Origin: Streptosporangiaceae bacterium
Lineage (GTDB): Bacteria; Actinomycetota; Actinomycetes; Streptosporangiales; Streptosporangiaceae
NCBI GenBank assembly: GCA_030050125.1
Contig: JASIJN010000406.1
Span: 1-6,342, forward strand
Length of the DNA: 6,342 nt
Direction of reading: 5' to 3'
Of the stretch, positions 1 to 5,955 are shown piece after piece. The notes beneath the pieces are model-generated. The model made no database searches and was not told where the DNA came from. It saw nothing but the letters and a program-made list of their open reading frames with translations. The position numbers and the translations under genes were made by a program. How positions within the stretch are numbered: the stretch's first letter is position 1; the number at the start of each line of letters is the position of its first letter.

Positions 1-2549
1 TGGCGGCAGCGCAGCGCGCGCGCCACGCCATCGCGGCCCTCGGTCAGCAACCGCCGCAGCGCCGGAGGCGGGCCGGACCGGTCGATGTAGTCGTCGGCCA
101 GGGCGATGGCCTCGGGCGTGATCTCCCAGTCCGGGTAGGCCATCCCCACGAAGTACTGGGCCATGTCCGGGCTCCAGTCCCGCCAGACGTCGGCGACCAC
201 GTCGAAGAACCGGGTCACGTACGGCTTCAGCACGTCCTCGGAGTCCTTGGCGGTGAAGCCGTCCAGCGTCGCCCGGAACATGGCGCTGGGCAGCTGGCCG
301 CCGACGATGCGCTCCCAGGCCTGAAGTTTCGCCGCCGGATCGCGGATCGCGGCGCGGCACTCGGCCGCGTGCCTGGCCCCGGCGTCGGTGGCGTCGGTGG
401 CCAGCTGGGCGTCGATCTCGGCCGGACCCGCGATCCCGCGGCTGACCAGCCGGAACAGCAGCTTCCAGCGCAGGTCGGTGTCGACCTGCAGGCCCTCGAT
501 CGCGATGGAGCCGTCGAGCAGCCCGGCGAGCAGCGCCAGGTCGTCGTCGGAAATGGCGTTCTCGCACAGCGCCTGGGTGTAGGCGAGCTGACGATCCGAG
601 CCTGGCTCTGCCCGCCGCTGCAGCTCGCGCAGCGTGCTCGTGATCCGGCTCAGCCCGGTGCCGCGCCAGGCCGGGTCCGCGAACCGGCGGGTGGCCGTCC
701 CGGCCTGGTTCAGCACGGTCTGCACGACGGGGATCGTCTCGATCGTGTCCACGCCGGACAGGGCCAGGCTCAGGTAGTCCCGCGCGGCCAGCTCGGCGTC
801 CCGGCACATGTCCCACGCGGCGGCCCAGCACAGGGCCGACGGCAGCGAGTCGGCGAACTCGCCCCTGGCGCTGACGAGCGCGCGCAACGAGGGCTCATCC
901 AGCCGGATCTTGGCGTAGGTCAGGTCGTCGTCGTTGACCAGCACCAGGTCCGGGCGCTGCCGGCCGACCAGCTCAGGCACCTCGGTGCGCTCGCCGTCGA
1001 CGTCGATCTCGACCTGGTACCTCCTGGCCAGCGCGGCCGTCTCTGCCCCGGGGGACGACCCCTCCGGGCCCCCAGGCGCTCCCCGGTCGTAGAGCCCGAT
1101 CGCGATCCGGTGCGGGCGGAGCACCGGGTGGCTGGCCGGCGCCTCCTGGATGACCGCGAACGCCGTGAACCGGCCCTCGTCGTCACAGCGGTATTCGGGC
1201 CTGAGCGTGTTCACCCCGGCGGTCTCCAGCCACTTCTTCGACCAGCCGGACAGGTCCCGGCCCGAGGCCTCCTCCAGGGGCGCGAGCAGGTCGCCGAGCG
1301 TCGCGTTGCCCCAGGCGTGCTCGGCGAAATAGCGGCGCAGCCCGGCCACGAAGTTCTCCGGGCCGACGTGGGCGACCAGCTGCTTGAGCACCGCGGCGCC
1401 CTTGGCGTAGGTGATCCCGTCGAAGTTCACCTCGACGGCCTCGATGTCGGGAATGTCCGCGGCGATCGGGTGCGTGGAGGGCAGCTGGTCCTGCCGGTAC
1501 GCCCAGGTCTTCTGGACCTGGGCGAACGTGGTCCACGCCTGGCGCCACCGGGTCGCGTCGGCCTGCGCCACGATGCTCACCCAGGTGGCGAAGGACTCGT
1601 TCAGCCACAGGTCGTCCCACCAGCGCATGGTGACCAGGTCGCCGAACCACATGTGCGCCATCTCGTGCAGGATCGTCTCGGCGCGGTACTCGTGGTAGGT
1701 GTCGGTCACCCGCGACCGGAAGACGTAGGTCTCGACGAACGTGACGCAGCCGGCGTTCTCCATCGCTCCGGACTTGAACTCGGGCACGAAGAGCTGGTCG
1801 TACTTGCCGAACGGATAACGGACGCCGAACACGCCGTGGTAGAAGTCGAACCCCTGCCGGGTCACCTCGAAGATCTCGTCCGGGTCCAGGTAGCCGGCCA
1901 GCGACTGGCGGCAGAAGACCCCGAGCGGGATGCCGTCGTGCTCGTCGCGCACCACGTGGTACGGGCCGGCCGCGACCGCGGTGACATAGGTCGCCAGCAC
2001 CGGCGTGGGCGGGAACGACCAGCGGACCGCTCCGCCCTCCGGCTGCGACGGCGCCCGCGACGGGGCCATGTTCGAGACCACCTCCCAGCCCTCCTTCGCC
2101 GCGACCTCGAACTCGAACGAGGCCTTCAGGTCAGGCTGGTCGAAGCAGGCGTAGACCCGGTGCGCGTCGAACGTCTCCAGGTCGGTATACAGGTACACGC
2201 TGCCGTCGGCCGGGTCGGCGAAGCGGTGCAGGCCCTCGCCGCTCCGCGAGTAGGCACACTCGGCGGCCACCCGGAGCTGGTTGCTCTCGGCCAGGCCGTC
2301 CAGCCGGATCCGGTCCCCGTCGAAGCTCTCGGGGCCGATCGCCGCGCCGTTCAGCGTGATCTCGTGTACCGCCGGGGCGGACAGGTCGATGAACGTCGAC
2401 GCCCCCGGGCTGGCACAGCGGAAGCTCACCGTCGTCACGGAGCCGAACGTGAGATCGCCGCCGGTCAGGTCGAGCTCGACGCGGTAGGACTCCACGTTCA
2501 GCAGGCGTGCGCGGTCTCGCGCCTCGTCGCGCGTGAGGTTGCTGGCCAC
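1..2549 (-). CDS. pepN: Aminopeptidase N, M1 zinc metallopeptidase (C-terminal end cut by the window edge)
   Basis: This cytoplasmic enzyme removes N-terminal amino acids from peptides in the last steps of protein turnover. The window shows 849 codons. Streptomyces PepN is about 857 residues by recall, so only a few codons are missing. The M1 signature is complete: exopeptidase motif GAMEN at residues 261-265, zinc motif HEMAH at 295-299, third zinc ligand Glu318 in WLNESF (18 residues after His299), and transition-state Tyr381 in ITYAKGA. An N-terminal beta domain comes first, and an ERAP1-like helical domain fills roughly residues 520-849. I chose GTG 2549 because GAAGGG (2564-2559) lies 9 bases upstream of it. 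ATG 2558 is in frame but directly abuts that ribosome site, so it is less likely. A Gly/Pro/Ser-rich stretch near residues 487-500 looks like a lineage-specific surface loop. The gene is divergent from the Rv2466c-like gene, as Rv2467 is in M. tuberculosis. The family call is near certain; the exact start is not. Confidence 0.96.
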   Translation of the reverse strand, partial: MASNLTRDEARDRARLLNVESYRVELDLTGGDLTFGSVTTVSFRCASPGASTFIDLSAPAVHEITLNGAAIGPESFDGDRIRLDGLAESNQLRVAAECAYSRSGEGLHRFADPADGSVYLYTDLETFDAHRVYACFDQPDLKASFEFEVAAKEGWEVVSNMAPSRAPSQPEGGAVRWSFPPTPVLATYVTAVAAGPYHVVRDEHDGIPLGVFCRQSLAGYLDPDEIFEVTRQGFDFYHGVFGVRYPFGKYDQLFVPEFKSGAMENAGCVTFVETYVFRSRVTDTYHEYRAETILHEMAHMWFGDLVTMRWWDDLWLNESFATWVSIVAQADATRWRQAWTTFAQVQKTWAYRQDQLPSTHPIAADIPDIEAVEVNFDGITYAKGAAVLKQLVAHVGPENFVAGLRRYFAEHAWGNATLGDLLAPLEEASGRDLSGWSKKWLETAGVNTLRPEYRCDDEGRFTAFAVIQEAPASHPVLRPHRIAIGLYDRGAPGGPEGSSPGAETAALARRYQVEIDVDGERTEVPELVGRQRPDLVLVNDDDLTYAKIRLDEPSLRALVSARGEFADSLPSALCWAAAWDMCRDAELAARDYLSLALSGVDTIETIPVVQTVLNQAGTATRRFADPAWRGTGLSRITSTLRELQRRAEPGSDRQLAYTQALCENAISDDDLALLAGLLDGSIAIEGLQVDTDLRWKLLFRLVSRGIAGPAEIDAQLATDATDAGARHAAECRAAIRDPAAKLQAWERIVGGQLPSAMFRATLDGFTAKDSEDVLKPYVTRFFDVVADVWRDWSPDMAQYFVGMAYPDWEITPEAIALADDYIDRSGPPPALRRLLTEGRDGVARALRCR

Positions 2550-2674
2550 TGTTCTCATCCCTTCACGGGGGCTGGCGTTCGGTGCATAATCGCACGCCGG
2601 CCGCTGGAATGACGCGGCGCGCCCCCCGGTTATCCGCAATCGTCAACCCCCGCCCTGGCGTATGAGGAGTGTGC
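2550..2674. promoter_or_regulatory. Divergent intergenic region between pepN and the Rv2466c-like gene
   Basis: These 125 bases must hold the promoters of two genes transcribed away from each other. They contain the pepN ribosome site (GAAGGG, 2564-2559 on the minus strand) and the GAGGAG of the plus-strand gene. The AT-richest spot is ATAAT at 2586-2590. It reads GATTAT on the minus strand and is a possible pepN -10, but no good -35 sits 16-19 bases upstream of it. A TTGACG on the minus strand (2646-2641) also has no matching -10. I see no confident plus-strand promoter and no clear operator dyad. Confidence 0.35.
2664..2669 (+). promoter_or_regulatory. Ribosome binding site of the Rv2466c-like gene
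   Basis: GAGGAG lies 5 bases before ATG 2675. This decides the start: the in-frame GTG at 2669 overlaps this site and has no ribosome site of its own, so the two extra residues it would add (Met-Cys) are probably not translated. Confidence 0.75.
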
Positions 2675-3292
2675 ATGGCCCCGCAGGAGCCGACCCCCGT
2701 CGATTTCTGGTTCGATCCCCTGTGCCCGTGGGCGTGGATAGCGTCGCGCTGGCTGCTCGAGGTGGAGAAGGTCCGCCCGATCACGGCGCGCTGGCACGTG
2801 ATGAGCCTCGCGGTGCTCAACGAGGACAAGGACCTGCCCGAGCGGTACCGGGAAGTGATGGCCCAGGCCTGGGGCCCGGTCCGGGTCGCGATCGCCGCGG
2901 AGCAGAAGTTCGGCCCGGACGTCCTGCTCCCGCTGTACACCGCGCTCGGCAACCGGTTCCACCTGGAGCGGGCGCCCAAGGACCGGGCCACGATCGAGGC
3001 CGCGCTGGCGGAGGCGGGGCTGCCGGCGGAACTGGCCGACGCGATGGACGACTCGGCCGGCTACGACGAGGCCCTGCGGGCGTCGCACAAGGACGGCATG
3101 GACCGGGTCGGCTACGAGGTGGGCACGCCGGTGATCTCCGTGGACGGCGTCTCGTTCTTCGGCCCGGTGCTCTCCCCGATCCCGCGGGGCGAGGACGCCG
3201 GCCGGCTCTGGGACGGCGTGCTCCTCGTCGCGGGCACGGACGGCTTCTTCGAGCTGAAGCGGAGCCGCACCAGGGACCCGATCTTCGAATAA
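2675..3292 (+). CDS. DsbA-fold oxidoreductase of the mycothiol-dependent nitroreductase (Rv2466c) family, single-cysteine CPWA form
   Basis: The 205-residue product has the DsbA-like thioredoxin fold with a helical insert. It matches the Rv2466c family along its length: [12 protein letters not shown] at residues 10-21, [23 protein letters not shown], a cis-proline loop in VGTPVI, and the ending [16 protein letters not shown]. tuberculosis Rv2466c uses a CPWC motif with mycothiol to reduce substrates, including nitro prodrugs. Here Cys17 is kept but the second cysteine is Ala20, and Cys17 is the only cysteine in the protein. A dithiol mechanism is therefore excluded. A monothiol route forming a mixed disulfide with mycothiol is plausible but inferred. 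The change looks natural because streptomycete relatives, by recall, also carry CPWA. The gene leads a probable operon with rpiB (42-base gap) and is divergent from pepN, as in M. tuberculosis. The physiological substrate is unknown. Confidence 0.9.
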   Translation: MAPQEPTPVDFWFDPLCPWAWIASRWLLEVEKVRPITARWHVMSLAVLNEDKDLPERYREVMAQAWGPVRVAIAAEQKFGPDVLLPLYTALGNRFHLERAPKDRATIEAALAEAGLPAELADAMDDSAGYDEALRASHKDGMDRVGYEVGTPVISVDGVSFFGPVLSPIPRGEDAGRLWDGVLLVAGTDGFFELKRSRTRDPIFE

Positions 3293-3322
3293 GGGCGGCG
3301 TGCCGGGCCGGCGCCGCTCTGG

Positions 3323-3334
3323 CAGACTGGCGCC
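3323..3334 (+). promoter_or_regulatory. Possible -10 element of a leaderless rpiB promoter
   Basis: CAGACT (3323-3328) resembles the actinobacterial -10 consensus TANNNT except at its first base. It ends exactly 6 bases before GTG 3335, the spacing expected if transcription starts at the start codon. No Shine-Dalgarno sequence precedes rpiB, which fits a leaderless start. No recognisable -35 lies 17-18 bases further upstream, so rpiB may instead depend only on read-through from the gene before it. Confidence 0.4.
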
Positions 3335-3811
3335 GTGCGCGTCTACCTCGGATCGGATCACGCTGGCTTCGAGCTGAAGCGCCGGCTCATCGACTGGCTC
3401 ACGCAGGCCGGGCACGACCCCGTGGATTGCGGCCCGTCGGCCGAGCGCGACCTCGACGACTACCCGCCGTACGTGATGCTCGCCGCTAACCGCGTCGTTC
3501 ATGACCCGGACAGCCTGGGCATCGTGATCGGCGGCTCGGGGAACGGCGAGCAGATCGCCGCGAACAAGATCGCCGGGGTCCGGGCCGCGGTGGTCTGGTC
3601 GCGGGAGACCGCCAGGCTCGCCCGTCAGCACAACGACGCCAACGTGCTCAGCCTGGGCGCCCGCATGTACTCGGCGGAGGAGGCCCTGTCCTTCACGAGG
3701 GTGTTCGTGGAGACGGCGTTCTCCGGCGAGTCACGCCACGCCCGGCGGCTGGCCATGATCGCGGGCTACGAGGCGACCGGCGAGTTGCCGCCGCTTCCGG
3801 CCGCGTCGTAG
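3335..3811 (+). CDS. rpiB: Ribose-5-phosphate isomerase B (RpiB/LacAB family)
   Basis: The 158-residue cytoplasmic enzyme interconverts ribose 5-phosphate and ribulose 5-phosphate in the non-oxidative pentose phosphate pathway. Its length is normal for the family. Visible motifs are GSDHAG at residues 6-11 (Asp8, His9), the phosphate/anion loop GGSGNGEQIAANK at 66-78, His99 in RQHNDAN and Arg110 in LGARM. Glu72 stands where the E. coli enzyme has its catalytic Cys65. This is the actinobacterial form, in which M. tuberculosis RpiB (Rv2465c) uses Glu75 as the base. The start is GTG 3335, fixed by the conserved MRVYLGSDHAG beginning and the absence of a better upstream codon. There is no ribosome site, so the start may be leaderless. 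The gene follows the Rv2466c-like gene by 42 bases and precedes the SET gene by 10. Confidence 0.95.
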   Translation: MRVYLGSDHAGFELKRRLIDWLTQAGHDPVDCGPSAERDLDDYPPYVMLAANRVVHDPDSLGIVIGGSGNGEQIAANKIAGVRAAVVWSRETARLARQHNDANVLSLGARMYSAEEALSFTRVFVETAFSGESRHARRLAMIAGYEATGELPPLPAAS

Positions 3812-3821
3812 GGTCCCGTCC

Positions 3822-4331
3822 GTGGTCGCCAGCTTCATCTCTTCCAAGGCGGTCAAGGGCCGGCCGAGCGGCATCGAGGGGCGCGGCCTGGTCGCGGTGG
3901 CGCCGATCGCCAAGGACGAGATCGTGGCGGTCAAGGGCGGCCATCTGGTGGACACCGAAACGCTGAACGCGCTGCCGGAACGGCTGCGCAACACCGACGT
4001 CCAGATCGCCGACGGCCTTCACCTGGCCGCGCTCGAGGACGACGAGTACGAGCCGGTGATGCTGTTCATCAACCACTCCTGCGAGCCGAACGTCGGCTTC
4101 GCCGGCAACATCGTCCTGGTCGCCATGCGCGACGTGGCCCCCGGCGAGGAACTGACCACCGACTACGCGCTCTTCGATGACGCCGACGACGCCATGACCT
4201 GTAACTGCGGCACCGCGTCGTGCCGCGGCACGATCAGCGGCCGGGACTGGCAGCTCCCCGAGCTGCAGCGCCGGTACGGCGGCTACTTCTCCTGGTACCT
4301 GCTCCGCAGGTTCGCCCCCGCCCGCGGCTGA
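3822..4331 (+). CDS. Small SET-domain protein, probable lysine methyltransferase
   Basis: SET enzymes transfer a methyl group from S-adenosylmethionine to lysine side chains of proteins. This 169-residue protein is little more than the catalytic unit, with the motifs in order. The SAM-binding GRG is at residues 20-22. NHSCEPN at 84-90 contributes to the knot. EELTTDY at 110-115 carries the catalytic Tyr115. The post-SET segment CNCGTASCRGTI holds Cys127, Cys129 and Cys134, which with Cys87 complete the usual four-cysteine zinc site. The insert between the SET halves is short, and the C-terminal GYFSWYLLRRF could supply the aromatic lid. There is no signal peptide or membrane segment, so it should be cytoplasmic. 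GTG 3822 lies 10 bases after the rpiB stop, with a weak TAGGG overlapping that stop, so translation is probably coupled. The substrate is unknown; a DNA-binding or ribosomal protein is possible. The fold is clear, but activity is inferred. Confidence 0.9.
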   Translation: MVASFISSKAVKGRPSGIEGRGLVAVAPIAKDEIVAVKGGHLVDTETLNALPERLRNTDVQIADGLHLAALEDDEYEPVMLFINHSCEPNVGFAGNIVLVAMRDVAPGEELTTDYALFDDADDAMTCNCGTASCRGTISGRDWQLPELQRRYGGYFSWYLLRRFAPARG

Positions 4332-4349
4332 CCAGGCGGGCTGGTCAGC
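4327..4349. terminator. Perfect hairpin between convergent genes, probable two-way terminator
   Basis: GCTGACCAG (4327-4335) and CTGGTCAGC (4341-4349) form a perfect 9-bp stem with a 5-base GCGGG loop. It sits exactly where the plus-strand SET gene and the minus-strand oxidoreductase gene converge, with 13 bases between their stops. The SET stop TGA (4329-4331) lies in one arm and the opposing stop (TCA at 4345-4347, TGA on the minus strand) at the mirror position in the other. There is no T-tract on either side, which is common in GC-rich actinobacteria. The hairpin is seen; terminator function is inferred. Confidence 0.7.
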
Positions 4350-5217
4350 GCCCGGCACGGACTTCGGGAATCACCGTCTCGGCCAGCCGGGCGAGCTGGC
4401 CGCGCCGGCCCGGCCCGGCGGTCATCAGGTTGAACCCGGTGAAGCCGGCGCCCGCGAAGCCGACCAGTCGCTCGGTGACGTAGCCGGCGGGCCCCGAGAT
4501 CAGGCCGGGATCGGGGTCGGGCCGGGCGGCGAGGCGGACGGTGACGTTCAGCACCCGGGCGATGTCGCCGGGCCGGCGTCCCGCCGCCTCGGCCGCGTCC
4601 AGCACCCGGTGCAGCATGCCCGGCAGCTGGTCGGCGGGAGCGTGGCCCAGGGACGGGATCCAGCCGTCGGCGACCTGCCCGGTCAGGCGGAGTGCCCGGG
4701 GGCCGAAGGTGCCGAGCCACACCGGGATGGGCCGGGCGGGCTTGGGCTCGAGCGAGGCGGCCCCGGTGCGATAGAACTCGCCCCGGTGGCTGAAGACGGG
4801 CTCAGACCAGAGCCCGCGGATGACCGTGATCGCCTCGGCAAGGCCCCGGATCCTGGCGGCCGCGGGCGGCGCCGGCAGCCCCAGCGCGCGCGGCTCGTCC
4901 TCGGAGGCGCCCGCGCCCAGGCCCAGGATCAGCCTGCCGCCGGACAGCCGGTCCAGCGACTCGGCCATCTTGGCCACCATCGCCGGAGCGCGGAACGGGA
5001 CGCCGAGGACCCGGCTGGCCACCCCGATCCGGGTGGTCGAGGCCGCGATCCAGGTCAGCATGGTCCAGGTCTCGAAGGTCGGCTGGGTGCCGCCGGGGTG
5101 ATCGGAGGAGGAGACGAAGTCGAAGCCGGCCGCTTCGGCCTCCCTGGCGTCGGCGGCCGGATCGGCCCCGGCCGCCGACGAGGTGCTCACGTCCGCTCCG
5201 AAGAGGATCTTGCTCAT
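4345..5217 (-). CDS. Luciferase-like (LLM) oxidoreductase, probably coenzyme F420-dependent
   Basis: This 290-residue TIM-barrel protein belongs to the bacterial luciferase-like superfamily, whose actinobacterial members usually use reduced or oxidised F420 for hydride transfer. Family signatures are GFDFVSSSDHP at residues 31-41, LSGGRLILGLGAG at 91-103, then PIPVWLGTFGPRAL at 163-176 followed by VADGWIPS, the usual barrel-end cofactor region. The length is normal for the short F420 class. The flavin FMN cannot be ruled out by eye, and the substrate is unknown. ATG 5217 has a strong GGAGG (5228-5224) 6 bases upstream. The gene is second in a minus-strand unit behind the YczE-like gene, whose open frame runs through the ribosome site and more than 400 bases into this gene. 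It should share the MarR-controlled promoter near 5908-5879. It ends in the convergent hairpin at 4327-4349. Confidence 0.9.
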   Translation of the reverse strand: MSKILFGADVSTSSAAGADPAADAREAEAAGFDFVSSSDHPGGTQPTFETWTMLTWIAASTTRIGVASRVLGVPFRAPAMVAKMAESLDRLSGGRLILGLGAGASEDEPRALGLPAPPAAARIRGLAEAITVIRGLWSEPVFSHRGEFYRTGAASLEPKPARPIPVWLGTFGPRALRLTGQVADGWIPSLGHAPADQLPGMLHRVLDAAEAAGRRPGDIARVLNVTVRLAARPDPDPGLISGPAGYVTERLVGFAGAGFTGFNLMTAGPGRRGQLARLAETVIPEVRAGR

Positions 5218-5872
5218 GGCTCGCCTCCGTGGTGGCGTGAGTGCGGTCGGCGGAATCGGTCAGCACGGGCAGCAGCAGGTGGACCAGGGGGCCGATGGCC
5301 AGCGCGTAGGCCAGGGTCCCGATCCCGACGGTGCCGCCGAGCGCGATCCCGGCCAGCAGCACCGAGATCTCGATGCCGGTGCGGACCAGCCTGATCGAGT
5401 GACCGCGGCCCGCGAGCCCGGTCATCAGCCCGTCGCGCGGTCCCGGGCCCAGCCTGGCCCCGATGTACAGGGCGGTGGCCAGCGCGTTCAGTGCGATGCC
5501 GGCGGCCAGGAAGCCCGCCCGCACGGCCATCGGCCCGGGCGCGGGCAGCACCGTGAGCGCGGCGTTGGCGGCCAGCCCCACCAGCACGACGTTGCTGACC
5601 GTCCCGAATCCCGGCCGCTGCCGCAGCGGCACCCAGGCCAGCAGCACCAGCGCGCCGACCGCGATCACGGCCCAGCCGAACCGGATGCCGAGCACCCGGG
5701 CCACGCCCTGGTTCAGCACGTCCCAGGGCGACAGGCCCAGCCTGGCCTGGACCATCAGCGCGATGCTCACGCCGAACGCGGCCAGGCCAAGGTAGAGCCG
5801 GGCGACCCGGGCCGGCAGCGACCCGGCGAGTCGGGCGGCCTTCGCCCATTTACCTGACATGTCAGCTGACAC
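4802..5872 (-). CDS. YczE-family integral membrane protein (YitT-like), with a missing or displaced stop codon
   Basis: The first ~204 residues are a clear YczE-type membrane protein. About six hydrophobic segments lie near residues 26-42, 66-82, 92-110, 117-137, 167-181 and 184-203. The two half-proteins carry related loops, GLSPWDVLNQG (46-56) and GPGPRDGLMTGL (142-153), and GIGTLAYALAIGP follows. Family members end about here, and their transported substrate, if any, is unknown. In this window the frame stays open to TGA at 4804-4802. The resulting 356-residue product would have an Arg/Gly/Pro/Ala-rich tail that is the out-of-frame reading of the oxidoreductase gene. A one-base indel in the last ~50 bases before 5217 would instead end it at TGA 5216-5214, in a classic ATGA overlap. 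I chose GTG 5872 because it sits 6 bases after a -10 hexamer. ATG 5860 is the alternative. TTG 5908 lies inside the -35 box and is unlikely. The gene is first in the unit with the oxidoreductase. Confidence 0.8.
   Translation of the reverse strand: MSADMSGKWAKAARLAGSLPARVARLYLGLAAFGVSIALMVQARLGLSPWDVLNQGVARVLGIRFGWAVIAVGALVLLAWVPLRQRPGFGTVSNVVLVGLAANAALTVLPAPGPMAVRAGFLAAGIALNALATALYIGARLGPGPRDGLMTGLAGRGHSIRLVRTGIEISVLLAGIALGGTVGIGTLAYALAIGPLVHLLLPVLTDSADRTHATTEASHEQDPLRSGREHLVGGRGRSGRRRQGGRSGRLRLRLLLRSPRRHPADLRDLDHADLDRGLDHPDRGGQPGPRRPVPRSGDGGQDGRVAGPAVRRQADPGPGRGRLRGRAARAGAAGAARGRQDPGPCRGDHGHPRALV
5224..5228 (-). promoter_or_regulatory. Ribosome binding site of the LLM oxidoreductase gene
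   Basis: GGAGG on the minus strand lies 6 bases before ATG 5217. It is the best Shine-Dalgarno sequence of the minus-strand unit and shows that the oxidoreductase is translated from its own start, even though the upstream reading frame is still open here. Confidence 0.8.
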
Positions 5873-5932
5873 GTCAGTATCGTAGCCGCGAAATTGCTGA
5901 CATGTCAATCAGCTCCATTGCTGATACGTCAA
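5854..5932. promoter_or_regulatory. Operator array: four TGACATGTCA-type dyads, probable MarR binding sites
   Basis: Four 10-bp dyads are visible: TGACATGTCA at 5855-5864, TGACACGTCA at 5867-5876, TGACATGTCA at 5898-5907 and TGATACGTCA at 5922-5931. Sites 1 and 3 are perfect palindromes, and site 1 extends to 12 bp (5854-5865). Centre-to-centre distances are 12, 31 and 24 bases. Sites 3 and 4 belong to a 16-base direct repeat (5893-5908 and 5917-5932) with 14 identities. Sites 1-3 cover the yczE-like start, transcription start and -35; site 4 covers the marR -35. Binding by the adjacent MarR protein is inferred from position. Confidence 0.8.
5879..5908 (-). promoter_or_regulatory. Promoter of the yczE-like/LLM oxidoreductase unit
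   Basis: On the minus strand a consensus -35 TTGACA (5908-5903) is followed after 18 bases by TACGAT (5884-5879), which fits TANNNT. Six bases later comes GTG 5872, which would then be the first transcribed codon. The -35 shares five bases with dyad site 3 (5898-5907), and dyads 2 and 1 lie over the expected transcription start and the first codons. A protein bound to the dyads should block this promoter. Confidence 0.75.
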
Positions 5933-5949
5933 GAAGGTCCGGCTACGGT
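5921..5949 (+). promoter_or_regulatory. Promoter of the marR-family gene
   Basis: CTGATA (5921-5926, four matches to TTGACA) and TACGGT (5944-5949, fits TANNNT) are separated by 17 bases. The -10 ends 6 bases before ATG 5956, so the transcript is probably leaderless. GGGGAG does lie directly against the ATG, but it is too close to work as a normal ribosome site. Dyad site 4 (5922-5931) overlaps the -35, which suggests autorepression. Confidence 0.6.
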
Positions 5950-5955
5950 GGGGAG

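Noticed and set aside
369..2612. A 747-codon plus-strand open frame opposite pepN
   Set aside because: It lies antisense to a complete M1 peptidase with all motifs. Its product is Arg/Gly/Val/Pro-rich without any recognisable domain, as expected from third-position GC bias in the opposing gene.
3310..3334. Two GGCGCC palindromes flanking 13 bases just before the rpiB start, as a regulatory hairpin
   Set aside because: A 6-bp GC-only stem is expected by chance at this base composition and has no further support; it may weakly affect the start but is not listed as a feature.
2630..3631. A 333-codon minus-strand open frame across the Rv2466c-like gene and rpiB
   Set aside because: It is a shadow of two well-supported plus-strand genes, with a low-complexity product and no ribosome site noticed.
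5214..5849. A 211-codon minus-strand frame ending at TGA 5216-5214, as an alternative gene
   Set aside because: Most of it is an Arg/Gly/Ala-rich frame out of phase with clear membrane segments. Only its last ~15 codons matter, as the possible end of the yczE-like gene if an indel is present.
4609..5857. Plus-strand open frames of 261 and 224 codons opposite the oxidoreductase and yczE-like genes
   Set aside because: Gly/Arg/Pro/Gln-rich shadow translations with no motifs; the opposite strand carries conserved families.
5854..5932. The repeated TGACATGTCA units as transposon ends or an attachment site
   Set aside because: There is no transposase or integrase, no target duplication, and the units are dyads set on promoter elements between divergent genes, which fits operators much better.
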